Of a stretch of DNA of 64,000 bases, positions 35,385 through 45,400 are shown in pieces (position 1 is the stretch's first letter; each line of letters starts with the position of its first letter). The DNA is from Caballeronia arationis (lineage in GTDB: Bacteria > Pseudomonadota > Gammaproteobacteria > Burkholderiales > Burkholderiaceae). A program made the translations under genes and the position numbers. The stretch covers positions 1-64,000 of the forward strand of contig NZ_FCOG02000026.1 of the NCBI RefSeq assembly GCF_001544975.2, given 5' to 3'. The notes under the pieces are model-generated. The model made no database searches and was not told where the DNA came from. It worked only from the letters and a program-made list of their open reading frames with translations.

Positions 35385-36009
35385 TGTTTTTTTCGCTTCC
35401 ATGGAACTTGCTTTCTTAGCGGTCTATTAGCTCTGCCCCTGTCCGGGGCGGGACTTACTTTCTTTGCTGCTGCAAAGAAAGTAAGCAAAGAAAGCAGCTA
35501 GGGGGCCAACGGTGTTAGGACGTAACCACACTAGCACTACTGAGTGGCCCAGCGCCTAAGTGTCGCCCTCAAAGGACTTCAGGGGCTTGGCCGCGCGGCA
35601 CGCACTGTGTCATCGCACAGCCAACGAATTGGCACAGCAGTCATTCATCCGTTTTCGCTTCGCTGGACGAAAGGTGCATCAGTCGTGCGGTTTAGGTTCG
35701 CGGTCGTTGCAATCCGCTGGTTTTCGGTTGGGCCCCTCGTCCGAGCGAAGCGCGGACGGACCGGAACGCAGCGCATACCACTCCGGCGGAGCCTCAGTGG
35801 TGTCAGTGCGTGCCGCGCACCAAGCCGCGTGGATGGTTGAGGGAGACACTTAGGCGCTGCGCCACTCGGTATTGCTAGTGTGTTGACGTGTTGTGACTGC
35901 TGCCAGAAAAGCTGCTTTCTTTGCTTACTTTCTTTGCAGCAGCAAAGAAAGTAAGTCCCGCCCCGGACAGGGGCAGAGCTAACAGACCACTAAGAAAGCA
36001 AGTTTCACG
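35385..36009. mobile_element. Foldback (long inverted repeat) element, copy 2, between cdhC and cdhA
   Basis: Same element as at 30375-31006. Left arm about 35403-35500 and right arm about 35911-36007 are inverted repeats of about 97 bp with about four differences. Each carries a perfect 14-bp stem with 4-nt loop (35454-35467 with 35472-35485; 35924-35937 with 35942-35955) and a GCCCC-TGTCC-GGGGC hairpin. The central 42 nt (35629-35670) are identical to copy 1 at 30615-30656. It fills nearly all of the 727-bp gap between cdhC and cdhA, genes that are adjacent in the Pseudomonas operon. No coding sequence is credible inside. Confidence 0.78.
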
Positions 36010-36010
36010 A

Positions 36011-36046
36011 GAGAAAGAGAAAGAGAAAGAGAAAGAGAAAGAGAAA
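36011..36046. repeat. Hexanucleotide microsatellite (GAGAAA)6
   Basis: Six perfect tandem copies of GAGAAA start immediately at the right edge of foldback copy 2 and end 65 bp before cdhA. Unusual purine-only tract for this GC-rich genome and prone to length change by slippage. Confidence 0.9.
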
Positions 36047-36111
36047 GAGCAAGCGAAGCGACTAGCAGCAAAGCAGGGACCACCCTCAACCTCCGTCAGG
36101 AAATAACCGGT

Positions 36112-37059
36112 ATGCAAGTAAAAACCTTCGCCGCGCTGGGCGCCGGCGTCATCGGCAGCGGCTGGATAGCCCGCGCGCTCGCGCATGGCCTCGACGTGAT
36201 CGCCTGGGACCCGGCGCCTTCAGCTGAACAGCAACTGCGCGCCAACGTAGCCAACGCATGGCCCGCATTGGAACGCGCAGGCCTCAAGGAAGGCGCATCG
36301 CAAACAAGATTGCGCTTCGTCCCGACGGTCGAAGAATGTGTCACACAAGCAGACTTCATCCAGGAAAGCGCGCCCGAACGCGAAGACCTGAAGCTCACCC
36401 TGCACGAGCGCGTGAGCCGCGCAGCAAAGCCCGATGCGATCATCGCCTCTTCGACATCGGGTCTCCTGCCCACCGATTTCTACGCCCGTGCGATCCACCC
36501 CGAACGCTGCATCGTCGGGCATCCGTTCAATCCGGTGTATCTGCTGCCGCTCGTCGAAGTGCTCGGCGGCGAACGCACGTCGGGCGAAACCATCGATGCA
36601 GCGATAAGCTTCTACGCCTCCATCGGCATGCGGCCGCTGAAAGTGCGCAAGGAAGTGCCCGGCTTTATCGCGGACCGCCTGCTCGAAGCGCTCTGGCGCG
36701 AGGCGCTGCATCTCGTGAACGAAGGCGTCGCGACGACCGGCGAAATCGACGACGCCATTCGCTTCGGCGCAGGCATCCGCTGGTCGTTCATGGGGACGTT
36801 CCTCACCTACACGCTGGCGGGCGGCGAGTCCGGCATGCGACACTTCATGCAGCAGTTCGGCCCTGCGCTCGAATTGCCCTGGACCAAACTGGTCGCGCCG
36901 AAACTCACCGACGAACTGATCGACCGCGTGGTCGACGGCACATCGCGGCAAACGGGCGGACGCAGCATCAAGGAACTGGAGCGCTATCGCGACGACTGCA
37001 TCACGAGCGTGATCGATGCAATCGCCGCCGCGAAGGCGCGCCATGGAATCGAAGACTGA
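36112..37059 (+). CDS. cdhA: L-carnitine 3-dehydrogenase CdhA
   Basis: 315-residue NAD-dependent enzyme of the 3-hydroxyacyl-CoA-dehydrogenase superfamily that oxidises L-carnitine to 3-dehydrocarnitine. The Rossmann motif is [19 protein letters not shown] at the N-terminus. The catalytic histidine lies in [21 protein letters not shown], and [11 protein letters not shown] is a conserved substrate-side motif. The C-terminal helical domain includes [22 protein letters not shown]. Start supported by AGGAAA before ATG. Separated from cdhC by foldback copy 2 and the GAGAAA tract, so it may need its own promoter. cdhB follows 13 bp later. Confidence 0.94.
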   Translation: MQVKTFAALGAGVIGSGWIARALAHGLDVIAWDPAPSAEQQLRANVANAWPALERAGLKEGASQTRLRFVPTVEECVTQADFIQESAPEREDLKLTLHERVSRAAKPDAIIASSTSGLLPTDFYARAIHPERCIVGHPFNPVYLLPLVEVLGGERTSGETIDAAISFYASIGMRPLKVRKEVPGFIADRLLEALWREALHLVNEGVATTGEIDDAIRFGAGIRWSFMGTFLTYTLAGGESGMRHFMQQFGPALELPWTKLVAPKLTDELIDRVVDGTSRQTGGRSIKELERYRDDCITSVIDAIAAAKARHGIED

Positions 37060-37072
37060 CGACGGGGGCGAG

Positions 37073-37567
37073 ATGGCCGCTGCATTCACGATCTACCGCG
37101 ATACGGTGCGGCCCGAATGGGTCGACTACAACGGCCATCTGCGCGATGCGTTCTACATGCTGATCTACAGCCTCGCGACCGATGCGTTCATGGACCGCAT
37201 CGGTCTCGACGACGCCACGCGCCGCGCCCGTCATCGCACCATCTACACACTGGAAGCGCATGTGAACTTTCTGCGTGAGATGAAGGAGGGCGCGCCGCTT
37301 CGCATCGATGCGCAGGTGCTCGCACGCGACGCAAAGCGCGTTCATCTGTACATGGAGATGTTCGAGGGCGAGGAAAGCGAGCCGGTGTCGGCAAGCGAGC
37401 AGATGCTACTGCACATCGATTCGAGCAGCGAGCCGAAGTCGGCTGTATTCGATGAAGACGTCGCCGGGCGGATCGCCGCGTTGTGCAGCGACGCGCCGGC
37501 AGCACGTTACGCGGGACGCGTGATTGGCCTGCCGGTACGGTCTTCGGCAACAGCCGATCCCGCCTGA
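37073..37567 (+). CDS. cdhB: Betainyl-CoA thioesterase CdhB (hotdog fold)
   Basis: 164 residues of the 4HBT hotdog family: [34 protein letters not shown] contains the acidic active-site region, and [17 protein letters not shown] matches the family's central helix/strand. It hydrolyses betainyl-CoA from the CdhC reaction to glycine betaine. The ATG at 37073 follows GGGGGCGAG; an alternative ATG at 37043 inside cdhA would add ten residues. Its 3' end overlaps the copA 3' end on the other strand by 61 bp. Confidence 0.87.
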   Translation: MAAAFTIYRDTVRPEWVDYNGHLRDAFYMLIYSLATDAFMDRIGLDDATRRARHRTIYTLEAHVNFLREMKEGAPLRIDAQVLARDAKRVHLYMEMFEGEESEPVSASEQMLLHIDSSSEPKSAVFDEDVAGRIAALCSDAPAARYAGRVIGLPVRSSATADPA

Positions 37568-39759
37568 GCATGCCACGTCCTTAGCAGGAGCGCGTTCGTC
37601 ACGACGCTCACGCTCGAAAACGCCATCGCGGCGCCCGCGAACATAGGATCGAGCAACCCGAATGCCGCGAGCGGAATGCCGATCAGGTTATAGGCGAACG
37701 CCCAGAAGAGGTTCTGCTGGATCTTCCGGTACGTGCGCCGCGAAATGTCGATGGCATCCGCGACGAGCGCCGGATCGCCGCGCATCAGTGTGATGCCGGC
37801 GGCTTCGATCGCGACGTCGGTGCCGCTCGCCATCGCGATGCCGATGTCGGCGGCGGCGAGCGCCGGGGCGTCGTTGATGCCGTCGCCGGCCATCGCGACC
37901 ACGCCGTCCGTCGTCGTTTTGAGTTGCGCGATCACGCGCGCCTTGTCTTCGGGCAGGACCTGCGCGTGAACGTCCCCGGGCGCGATGCCGAGCGCCGCCG
38001 CGACGCTCGCCGCGCTGCCCGCGTTGTCGCCCGTGACGAGCACGCTTCTCACGCCCATCGATGCCAGACGCTCGACCGCGGCTCGGGCCGTCGGCTTCAC
38101 CGTATCGCCGAAAGCGATCAGGGCCAGCGCGCGCGGGCCTTCCATTGCGATCAGCCACGACACGGTATTGCCCTTTGCTTCGAGTTCGCGCGCCCGCGCG
38201 GCGAGCGCCAGCGGCACGTCCGCGTTCAGTTCGTCGAGCCAGCGTCCGCTGCCGATCGCCAGCCTGTTCGCGCCATCGGGGGCGACATTCGCCTCGACGC
38301 CGCGCCCCGCGACCGCCCGCGCTTCGCTCGCTTCGAGGCGAGGCGCGCCCGCCTCGTCGGCGGCAGCGACGACCGCCCGCGCAAGCGGATGATCGCTCAT
38401 GCGCTGCACGGCGGCCGCGAAGCCCAGCGCCTGCGTGCGATCGACGCCCGGCGCGGCTTCGAAGGCCGTCACGGTGGGACGGCCGACCGTCAGCGTGCCG
38501 GTTTTGTCGAAGGCGACGACCTTGATCCGGTGCGCGAGTTCGAGCGCCCCGGCGTCCTTGATGAGCACGCCGTGCCGCGCCGCGACGCCGGTGCCGGCCA
38601 TGATCGCGGTCGGTGTCGCGAGTCCGAGCGCGCACGGGCACGCGATCACCAGCACGGCGACCGCGTTCAGCAGCGCGGTCTCGGCGCCCGCGCCATGCAC
38701 GAGCCAGCCAATGAGCGTCATGAGCGCAATGGCGAGAATCGCCGGCACGAACACTGCCGACACGCGATCGACGAGCCGCTGGATCGGCGCCTTCTCCGCC
38801 TGCGCGGATTCGACGAGCCGGATGATGCGCGCGAGCGTCGTTTCTGCGCCGATCGCCATCGTCTCGATCGAGATCACGCCTTCGCCGTTGATCGATCCGG
38901 CGGTCGCGCGCGCGCCCGGTTCCTTCGCGACGGGCAGGCTTTCGCCCGTAATCAGCGATTCGTCAATATGCGTGCGGCCCTCGCGCACGACGCCGTCCAC
39001 CGGCACGCGCTCGCCCGGCCGCACGATCGCGATGTCGCCGATGCGCACCTCGGCAAGCGGAATCTCGCGCTCGCCCGACGCGCCGCGCACTCGCGCGCGG
39101 TCCGGGCGCAATGCGTTGAGCGCGCGGATCGCGTCGGTGGTCTGGCGCTTCGCGCGCGCTTCGAGCCATTTGCCGAAGCGCACCAGCGTGATGACGACCG
39201 CCGACGCCTCGAAGTACAGGTGCATCGCGTCGCCAGGATGCGCGAACATCTGATAGACGCTCAGTCCCCAGGCCGCCGACGTGCCGAGGGCGACGAGCAG
39301 GTCCATGTTGCCGGCCCTAGCCCGCACCGCGTGCCACGCGCCCACGTAGAAGCGCGCGCCGAGCACGAACTGCACGACGCTCGCGAGCGCTAGCTGAACC
39401 CACATATTGAGTTCGAACGCGGAGCCGAGCATCGGCAGGACGAGCGGCAACGTGATGAGCGCCGAGACGATCACCGCGACGAGTTCTCCGTTGCGCGTCG
39501 GCGACGGCGCGGCGGGCGGCGCTTCGGGCTGGATCGGCGTGGCTTCGTAGCCGGCCTTGGTGATTGCGGCGACGAGCTGTTCGTCGCTCACGGACGCGCT
39601 CGCGTGCACGGTCGCTTTCTCGGTCGCGAGGTTGACAGACACGCGCTCGACGCCCGGCACGCGCGTCAGGACCTTCTCGACGCGCGCCACGCACGACGCG
39701 CACGTCATCCCTCCGACGGCGAATTCAGCAGTTTTCGACGGTGCTTCTGCACTGGACAT
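37507..39759 (-). CDS. copA: Copper-exporting P1B-type ATPase
   Basis: 750-residue inner-membrane P-type ATPase. One N-terminal heavy-metal domain with C20-x2-C23 in GGMTCASC, the transmembrane CPC motif in [14 protein letters not shown] that defines Cu(+) transporters, the TGES actuator motif ([11 protein letters not shown]), the phosphorylation loop [22 protein letters not shown] and the hinge [21 protein letters not shown]. The ATG at 39759 follows GGGAG at good spacing; a longer upstream frame reads through the promoter and is rejected. A CueR-type promoter lies just upstream. Exports Cu(+) from cytoplasm to periplasm. The last 20 codons overlap cdhB antisense. Confidence 0.96.
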   Translation of the reverse strand: MSSAEAPSKTAEFAVGGMTCASCVARVEKVLTRVPGVERVSVNLATEKATVHASASVSDEQLVAAITKAGYEATPIQPEAPPAAPSPTRNGELVAVIVSALITLPLVLPMLGSAFELNMWVQLALASVVQFVLGARFYVGAWHAVRARAGNMDLLVALGTSAAWGLSVYQMFAHPGDAMHLYFEASAVVITLVRFGKWLEARAKRQTTDAIRALNALRPDRARVRGASGEREIPLAEVRIGDIAIVRPGERVPVDGVVREGRTHIDESLITGESLPVAKEPGARATAGSINGEGVISIETMAIGAETTLARIIRLVESAQAEKAPIQRLVDRVSAVFVPAILAIALMTLIGWLVHGAGAETALLNAVAVLVIACPCALGLATPTAIMAGTGVAARHGVLIKDAGALELAHRIKVVAFDKTGTLTVGRPTVTAFEAAPGVDRTQALGFAAAVQRMSDHPLARAVVAAADEAGAPRLEASEARAVAGRGVEANVAPDGANRLAIGSGRWLDELNADVPLALAARARELEAKGNTVSWLIAMEGPRALALIAFGDTVKPTARAAVERLASMGVRSVLVTGDNAGSAASVAAALGIAPGDVHAQVLPEDKARVIAQLKTTTDGVVAMAGDGINDAPALAAADIGIAMASGTDVAIEAAGITLMRGDPALVADAIDISRRTYRKIQQNLFWAFAYNLIGIPLAAFGLLDPMFAGAAMAFSSVSVVTNALLLRTWHAQAGSAVAEDRTGRPITRPA

Positions 39760-39827
39760 GACAATCCACTCCCGGTCTGGCTGGGCTATTCGAATTTTTT
39801 GAACGTTCGGCGAGCCCCGATAGACAC

Positions 39828-39858
39828 AGTATTGACCTTCCAATGCTTGGAAGGTCAA
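39828..39858 (-). promoter_or_regulatory. CueR-type (MerR-family) copper-responsive promoter of copA
   Basis: Perfect inverted repeat TTGACCTTCCAA (39832-39843), TGC, TTGGAAGGTCAA (39847-39858). On the minus strand the -35 TTGACC (39858-39853) is followed by a 19-bp spacer holding the dyad and then -10 AATACT (39833-39828). The overlong 19-bp spacer and the CCTTCC/GGAAGG dyad are classic for CueR activation. It is about 70 bp upstream of the copA start. No cueR gene is in the window. Confidence 0.9.
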
Positions 39859-39877
39859 GCGCGGGAGGCCGGGCAGC

Positions 39878-40528
39878 TTATTTGATCAGAGGCGGCGCGG
39901 CGAGCATCGCGCCGGCGAGCGCGTGCGCCTGGGGTTCGTCGCGCGTGCGCAGGCCTTCGGCTGCGCCGCGCCGGTCGGCGTCGCTCTTGTTCTGCGAAAG
40001 CTTCGCCTTGCCGACGAGCCGCGTCACCTCGATCTCGATCCCGACGATCGCTCCCAGCATCTGATTGATGAAATCGGCGGGCGCGTCGCCCATTTTCCAG
40101 GGTACGGGCTGGCCGGCTTCCATCTTGCGCGTGAGGCGCGCGACGAGGCCGCGCACGAACGCTTCGTCGTCGCGCACGGTGATCCGGCCGTGCGCGTGCA
40201 CGACGAGATAGTTGTAAGTCGGCACCTGCCGGTGCGCCTCGTGCTTGCTCGGATACCAGTTCGGCGAGATATAGCCCGTCGGGCCCTGGAAAATCACGAG
40301 CACGTCCGACTGCGGCCCGACTTCGCGCCACACCGGGTTCGCCCGCGCGACGTGCGCCCGCAGCGTGCCGGGCGCGCCCGGGTCCTTGCCCGCGTCCAAT
40401 TCAAATGGCACATGATTCGCGTCGAGGCCGTTCGGCCCGGACGTCACGAGCGCCCCGAGCGGATGCGCCGCGATCAGGGCGTGGAGCGCTTCCGGGCGCG
40501 TTTCTTCGAAATGGGCGGGGAGGTACAT
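39878..40528 (-). CDS. PaiB-like FMN-binding protein
   Basis: 216 residues of the PaiB (FMN-binding negative transcriptional regulator) family: [31 protein letters not shown] at the N-terminus, [46 protein letters not shown] and [15 protein letters not shown], all typical of the split-barrel flavin fold. Bacillus PaiB represses sporulation and protease genes, but most proteobacterial members have unknown roles, and the sequence shows no DNA-binding domain. A longer frame upstream of 40528 has no family support. It is unlinked functionally to copA as far as can be seen. Confidence 0.88.
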   Translation of the reverse strand: MYLPAHFEETRPEALHALIAAHPLGALVTSGPNGLDANHVPFELDAGKDPGAPGTLRAHVARANPVWREVGPQSDVLVIFQGPTGYISPNWYPSKHEAHRQVPTYNYLVVHAHGRITVRDDEAFVRGLVARLTRKMEAGQPVPWKMGDAPADFINQMLGAIVGIEIEVTRLVGKAKLSQNKSDADRRGAAEGLRTRDEPQAHALAGAMLAAPPLIK

Positions 40529-40805
40529 CGTCGGCTCGGATTGTGGGATGGACAGGCGTCGATGGTACGCGATGCGGGCTGGCGCCGAAAGGCGGCGCCG
40601 CAAGCCGGGCGCCGCCATTGTCGAGCCGTGGACCCCCGGTTGCGCGCGCGATGCGACGCGCTTCTTGCCTATCCTTAATAGATAAGATAAAACCCGGATT
40701 CCAAGATGGAAAAATTCGTGGAAAAACAGCGCGGCGTCGAGGTGGGGCACGGCCACGGCAGATCGCGTCGCATGGACACACAGTAAAAGAACCGGATCGA
40801 CTCGA

Positions 40806-42293
40806 ATGAAAACCAATCCACGCTGGGCATTCCCGTTGCATTCGGTTGCCTGCGCGGCTGCCGTTCTCGGCGCCGCGGCCCTTATGGCGGGGTGCGCCAC
40901 GAAAACACAGCAGCCGAAACCGAGCGGCGGCTGGCTGAAGGATCAGGTCGCCGACGCCTACACGTTCGGTTTTCCCCTCGTCGCGACCGACCTCGCGCGC
41001 GAGCGGGCTGCGGGCGGCGACGCCAGCCGGCCCGGTCAGGCGCCGCTCAACACGCTGCGCCACGCGACGGCGCTCCCGCCGGTCGGCGCGCGCGGCTTCC
41101 CGAGCGTCGACACGCTCGATTCGAGCGCCTGGCTCGACCTCGCGAGCGAGCCGGTGCTTGTGTCGCTGCCCGCCGCGCCGCGCGGCCGCTACTACGACGC
41201 CCGCGCATTCGACGCCTGGACCAACTCGCTCTATTCGAGCGCCGAGCGCATGCCATTCCCGAAAGCGCAAACGATAGCGTTCGTCCCGGCCGGCTGGAAA
41301 GGCGTGCTGCCGGCGGGTGCGCTGCGCGTCGATTCGCCGACACGTTACGTCTGGCTTTCAATCCGGGTGCGGGTGAACGGTCAGCGCGACGTGCGCGAAG
41401 CGCGCAAGCTGCAGACGGCGATGGAGATCGAGACGGTGCCGGGCACAGGCGGCGTGAAAAGCGCGAAGAGCACGGCGAACGACGCGGCAGCCAACGCCGC
41501 CCTCGCCACGCCCGCTACGGCGGGCGCCTGGCCGACCGGCGCCGCCGAGCGCACGACGGCGCCGCCCGTGTCGATGTCGCCGGCCGAGCAGGCTGCGTCG
41601 CTCGACGCCAACGCGTTCTTCGCGCGGCTCGCGCGCGCCCTCGACGACAATCCGCCTGCCCCCGACGACGCTCACGAAATGAACCAACTCGGCGAGCTCG
41701 GCGTGGTGCCGGGCGAGCCGGTGCAGTTCCGCAAGAGCGACGCCGAGCTGCTGGCCACCGGTCTCACCGATGCCCGCGAGCGGCTCGCGACGGTGCCGTC
41801 GAACGCGCTTTCCAAGAACGGCTGGACCTGGTTCGGCGACGGCGCCGGCAACTACGGCTCCGACTACACGCTGCGTGCGTTCCTTGCGCGCAACCAGCCG
41901 GGTACTGGAACGAAGGACAGCGAAGTGCGGCCGGTCGCGCGGGTCGACAGCGACGATCACCCGTTGAACGGCGCGAATACCTACGTGCTGCATATCGCGC
42001 CGAACCAGGTGCCGCCCGTACGCGGCTTCTGGACGCTGACCGCGTACACGAAGGACGGCTCGCTCGCCGATTCGAAAGTGCCGCGCCTGTCGATTTCCGA
42101 TCGCGACAAGCTGAAGAAGAACCGCGACGGCTCGGTCGACGTGATCGTGTCGGAGAGTTCGCCCGGCAAGGCGCGCGCGTCGAACTGGCTGCCGGCGCCC
42201 GGCGGCGACTTCCAGCTCGTGATGCGGCTCTATGCGCCGAAGCCGCAGGCCACCGACGGAACCTGGGCGCCGCCCGTCATCGAGCGGCAGTGA
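40806..42293 (+). CDS. DUF1254/DUF1214-domain lipoprotein
   Basis: 495 residues. Type II signal peptide with lipobox LMAGC, acylated cysteine C30. DUF1254 region (about 45-200): DAYTFGFPLVATDLARERA, LPPVGARGFPSVDTLDSSAWLDLASEPVLVSLPAAPRGRYY. A low-complexity Ala/Thr-rich linker at about 215-255. DUF1214 region (about 330-490): NGWTWFGDGAGNYGSDYTLRAFLA, LNGANTYVLHIAPNQVPPVRGFWTLTAY and ASNWLPAPGGDFQLVMRLY. Proteins of this pair of domains are widespread and often described only as cell-envelope or stress-related; no enzymatic role is established. It is outer-membrane or periplasm anchored by prediction. Confidence 0.88.
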   Translation: MKTNPRWAFPLHSVACAAAVLGAAALMAGCATKTQQPKPSGGWLKDQVADAYTFGFPLVATDLARERAAGGDASRPGQAPLNTLRHATALPPVGARGFPSVDTLDSSAWLDLASEPVLVSLPAAPRGRYYDARAFDAWTNSLYSSAERMPFPKAQTIAFVPAGWKGVLPAGALRVDSPTRYVWLSIRVRVNGQRDVREARKLQTAMEIETVPGTGGVKSAKSTANDAAANAALATPATAGAWPTGAAERTTAPPVSMSPAEQAASLDANAFFARLARALDDNPPAPDDAHEMNQLGELGVVPGEPVQFRKSDAELLATGLTDARERLATVPSNALSKNGWTWFGDGAGNYGSDYTLRAFLARNQPGTGTKDSEVRPVARVDSDDHPLNGANTYVLHIAPNQVPPVRGFWTLTAYTKDGSLADSKVPRLSISDRDKLKKNRDGSVDVIVSESSPGKARASNWLPAPGGDFQLVMRLYAPKPQATDGTWAPPVIERQ

Positions 42294-42441
42294 GGTGATG
42301 CGCGTCGCGTGAACGACGCGGCGCGGTAATCTCCGTTTTAGTGCAACGTTTGCTTTACGCATCGTCGTATACTCGGGCATCACAATTCCCTGACCGCGCG
42401 GCGCGTGCTTCGCCTGCACCGAGCCGCGCCGAACGCATCGC

Positions 42442-45400
42442 ATGGCAAGCGTCACCAAGTCTTCGCTGGCATCGGCCGGACAAACCCTGCGTGGCGTGGC
42501 CAGTGCGCGCCGCACCCGACGCATCTTCATCGGCCTCCTGATAGCGCTCGCCGTCATCGGGCTCCTCGGATTCTTCGCAGCGCCGCCACTCATCCGGCAC
42601 GTCGCCGAGCAACAACTGAGCACGCAACTCGACCGTCCGGTGACGATCGGGCGCATCGCGCTCAATCCCTACACGCTCGAATTCGAGGCGGACCGCGTGC
42701 ACATCGGCGAGTCGGCGGCGAACCTGAAGGGCGCGCCGGCCAGCGCCGCGAACTTCATCGACGTCGAGCGGCTCATCGTGCGGACTTCGTGGTCGTCGTT
42801 GTTCCGGCTCGCGCCCATCGTCGACGAAGTGAAGATCGACTCGCCGCGCCTCGCCCTCGTCCGCTACGACGCCGAGCGCTTCAATTTCTCCGACCTGATC
42901 GCGAAATTCTCGAAGCCGTCGCCGGAGCCGTCGAAGGGTCCGGCGCGCTTTTCCGTTTCGAACATCCGGCTGGAGAACGGCCGCATCGATTTCGACGACC
43001 GGCTGCTGAACGCGCGCCACGTGATCGACCGCTGGGCGCTCGGCATTCCGTTCGTTGCAACGCTGCCGTCCGCCACCGACATTTTCGTGACGCCTTCGCT
43101 GCAGGCGCACATCGACGGCTCGCCGCTTTCGATCAAAGGCCGCACCAAGCCTTTCGCGCAGTCGCGCGAGTCGGAGATCGCGCTCACGCTCGACGGGCTC
43201 GACGTGCCGAAGGTGGCCTCGTATGCGCCGGCTTCGGTGCCGGTGGCCGTGAAAAGCGGCCAGCTTTCGACCGACCTGAACGTGCGTTTCTCGATTGCCG
43301 ACGGCGCGCCCGCGATCCACATCGACGGCACCGCCGATCTCGCCGACCTTGCCGTGACCGACAGGCAGAACGCGCCGCTCGTGGCGGCGCGCGCGCTGCA
43401 CGTGACGATCGCCAATGCCGAGCCGCTGCGCAACGTCTACCGGATCGACGAGTTGCGCATCTCGCAGCCGGACGTGTCGCTCGAACGCGACAAATCGGGC
43501 ACGCTCAATTTCGCGAAGCTTGCGCCGCCCGCCAGGCCGGACGAGCCAGCGGCGAAGGACGCGAAGGCGCCGGAGCAGGCCGCGCCGCCGCTCGATCTCG
43601 CGGTGAAGCATCTCGGAATCGACGGCGGGCGGATCGCGCTGGATGACCGTCTGCTGGCGCAGCGCACGCAAGAGACGCTTTCGAATCTGCAAGTGACCGT
43701 CGACGATTTCTCGACACTCGCGAAGACGCCCGCGCGCTACACGCTCAAGACGGCGGTCGACAAGGGCGGCAAGCTCGATGCGTCGGGCAGCTTCACGCTC
43801 GCCGCCAAGACCGCCGATCTCAAGCTCGCCGTCGACGCGCTCGCGCTGCCGCCGTTTCAGCCATATATCGACAATGCGCTGGCCGCACGCGTCACCGACG
43901 GTTCGCTCGGCGTGAACCTGCCTTTGAGCGTCGACTGGTCGAAGCCCGAACCCGTGATCCGGGTCGGCGCTGGAGACGTGACGCTCAAGTCGCTCAGGCT
44001 CGTGCCGGAGTCGGACGCGGCGCCGGTCGCGCTGGCGTCGGCGGTCGCGAAGATCCAGAAAGTCGATGTCGCCGCGCGCACGGCCGCCATCGACAGCGTG
44101 CAGATCACGGGCCTTTCCGTCGACGCGACGCGCATGAAGGACGGCACGATCGACCTCGCTTCTTTGGCCGGCCCGCACGAGGCGGCGCCCGAGCCGAGCG
44201 CCACGCGCAAGATCCAGAAAGCGCAGGCGGCAGGGCCGGCGTGGCGCTATCAGATCGGCCAGATCGCACTCGCCGACGCGAGCGCGAACTTCACCGACGA
44301 AACCACGACGCAGCCCGTCAAGCTGCGTGTCGCGCCGCTGAACGTGAACGTCAGGCAGGTGAGCGACGATCTGTCGAAGCCGCTCGCCGTCGACGGCAAG
44401 CTCACGCTGAACGGGAAGGGCGCGCTCGGCGTGGCCGGCACGGTGACGGTGAATCCGCTGAAAGTGGCGCTGCACGTCGACGGCAATCAGGTCGATGCCG
44501 CCGCGTTCGAGCCGTATTTCGGCAACAAGCTCAACGTCGCGATCGCAAGCGCGCTCGTGAACGCGAACGGCGACGTTGCGATGGCGGGCAGCGGGCGCGA
44601 CCTGAAGGCGTCGTACAAGGGCGACGTGTCGCTCAGCAACGTGCGCATGATCGACAAGGCCACCTCCGACCCGTTCGCCGGCTGGAAGCTCCTGGGCCTC
44701 ACGAACGTCAAGGCCGACTACAGCGAGCGCGGCACGGACGTCGAGGCGGCGCGCGTCGTGTTCGCGAACTTCTACGGCCGCGTGCTGCTCAACGCGCAGG
44801 GCAAGCTGAATTTGCGCGATGTCGTCGCGAGCCGGAGCGGGCCGGCTCAGTCCGTCACGCGCGACAAGGACGCGCCAGCCGAAGCCTCCGCGCCGGTGCC
44901 GGCCAGCGCGCCGCAGAACGTGACCGCCGCGAGCGGCCCCGAGAGCCCGGTGAACCTGCGTTTCGGGCAGCTCGTGTTGCAGAACGGGCGCGTCACCTAC
45001 ACCGACAACTTCATCAAGCCGAATTTCACCGCGAACCTGGTGGGCATCACCGGGACGATCGGCGCATTCGGCACGCACTCGACGACGCCCGCGCCGGTCG
45101 ATGTCGCCGCGAAGCTGGCCGCAAACGGGCCGGTGTCGATCAAGGGGCAGGTGAATCCGCTCATCAAGAAGCCGTCGCTCGACCTGACCGCGAGCGCGCA
45201 CGATGTCGAGCTGACCAACCTCACGCCCTATTCGTCGAAATATGCGGGCTATCCGATCACGAAAGGCAAGCTCAACGTCGATCTGCACTACATGCTCGCG
45301 GACGATCAGCTCACCGCGAACAATCACCTGTTCATCGATCAGCTGACGTTCGGCGATCACGTCGACAACCCGAGCGCCACCAAGCTGCCGGTGCGGCTCG

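Noticed and set aside
30249-36111. Insertion sequence with transposase
   Set aside because: The repeated units are about 630 bp, lack any transposase-like frame and show no flanking target duplication, so they are annotated as foldback elements only.
39760-39858. Upstream extension of copA
   Set aside because: It would translate the CueR-type promoter; the ATG at 39759 has a proper ribosome site and family-like start.
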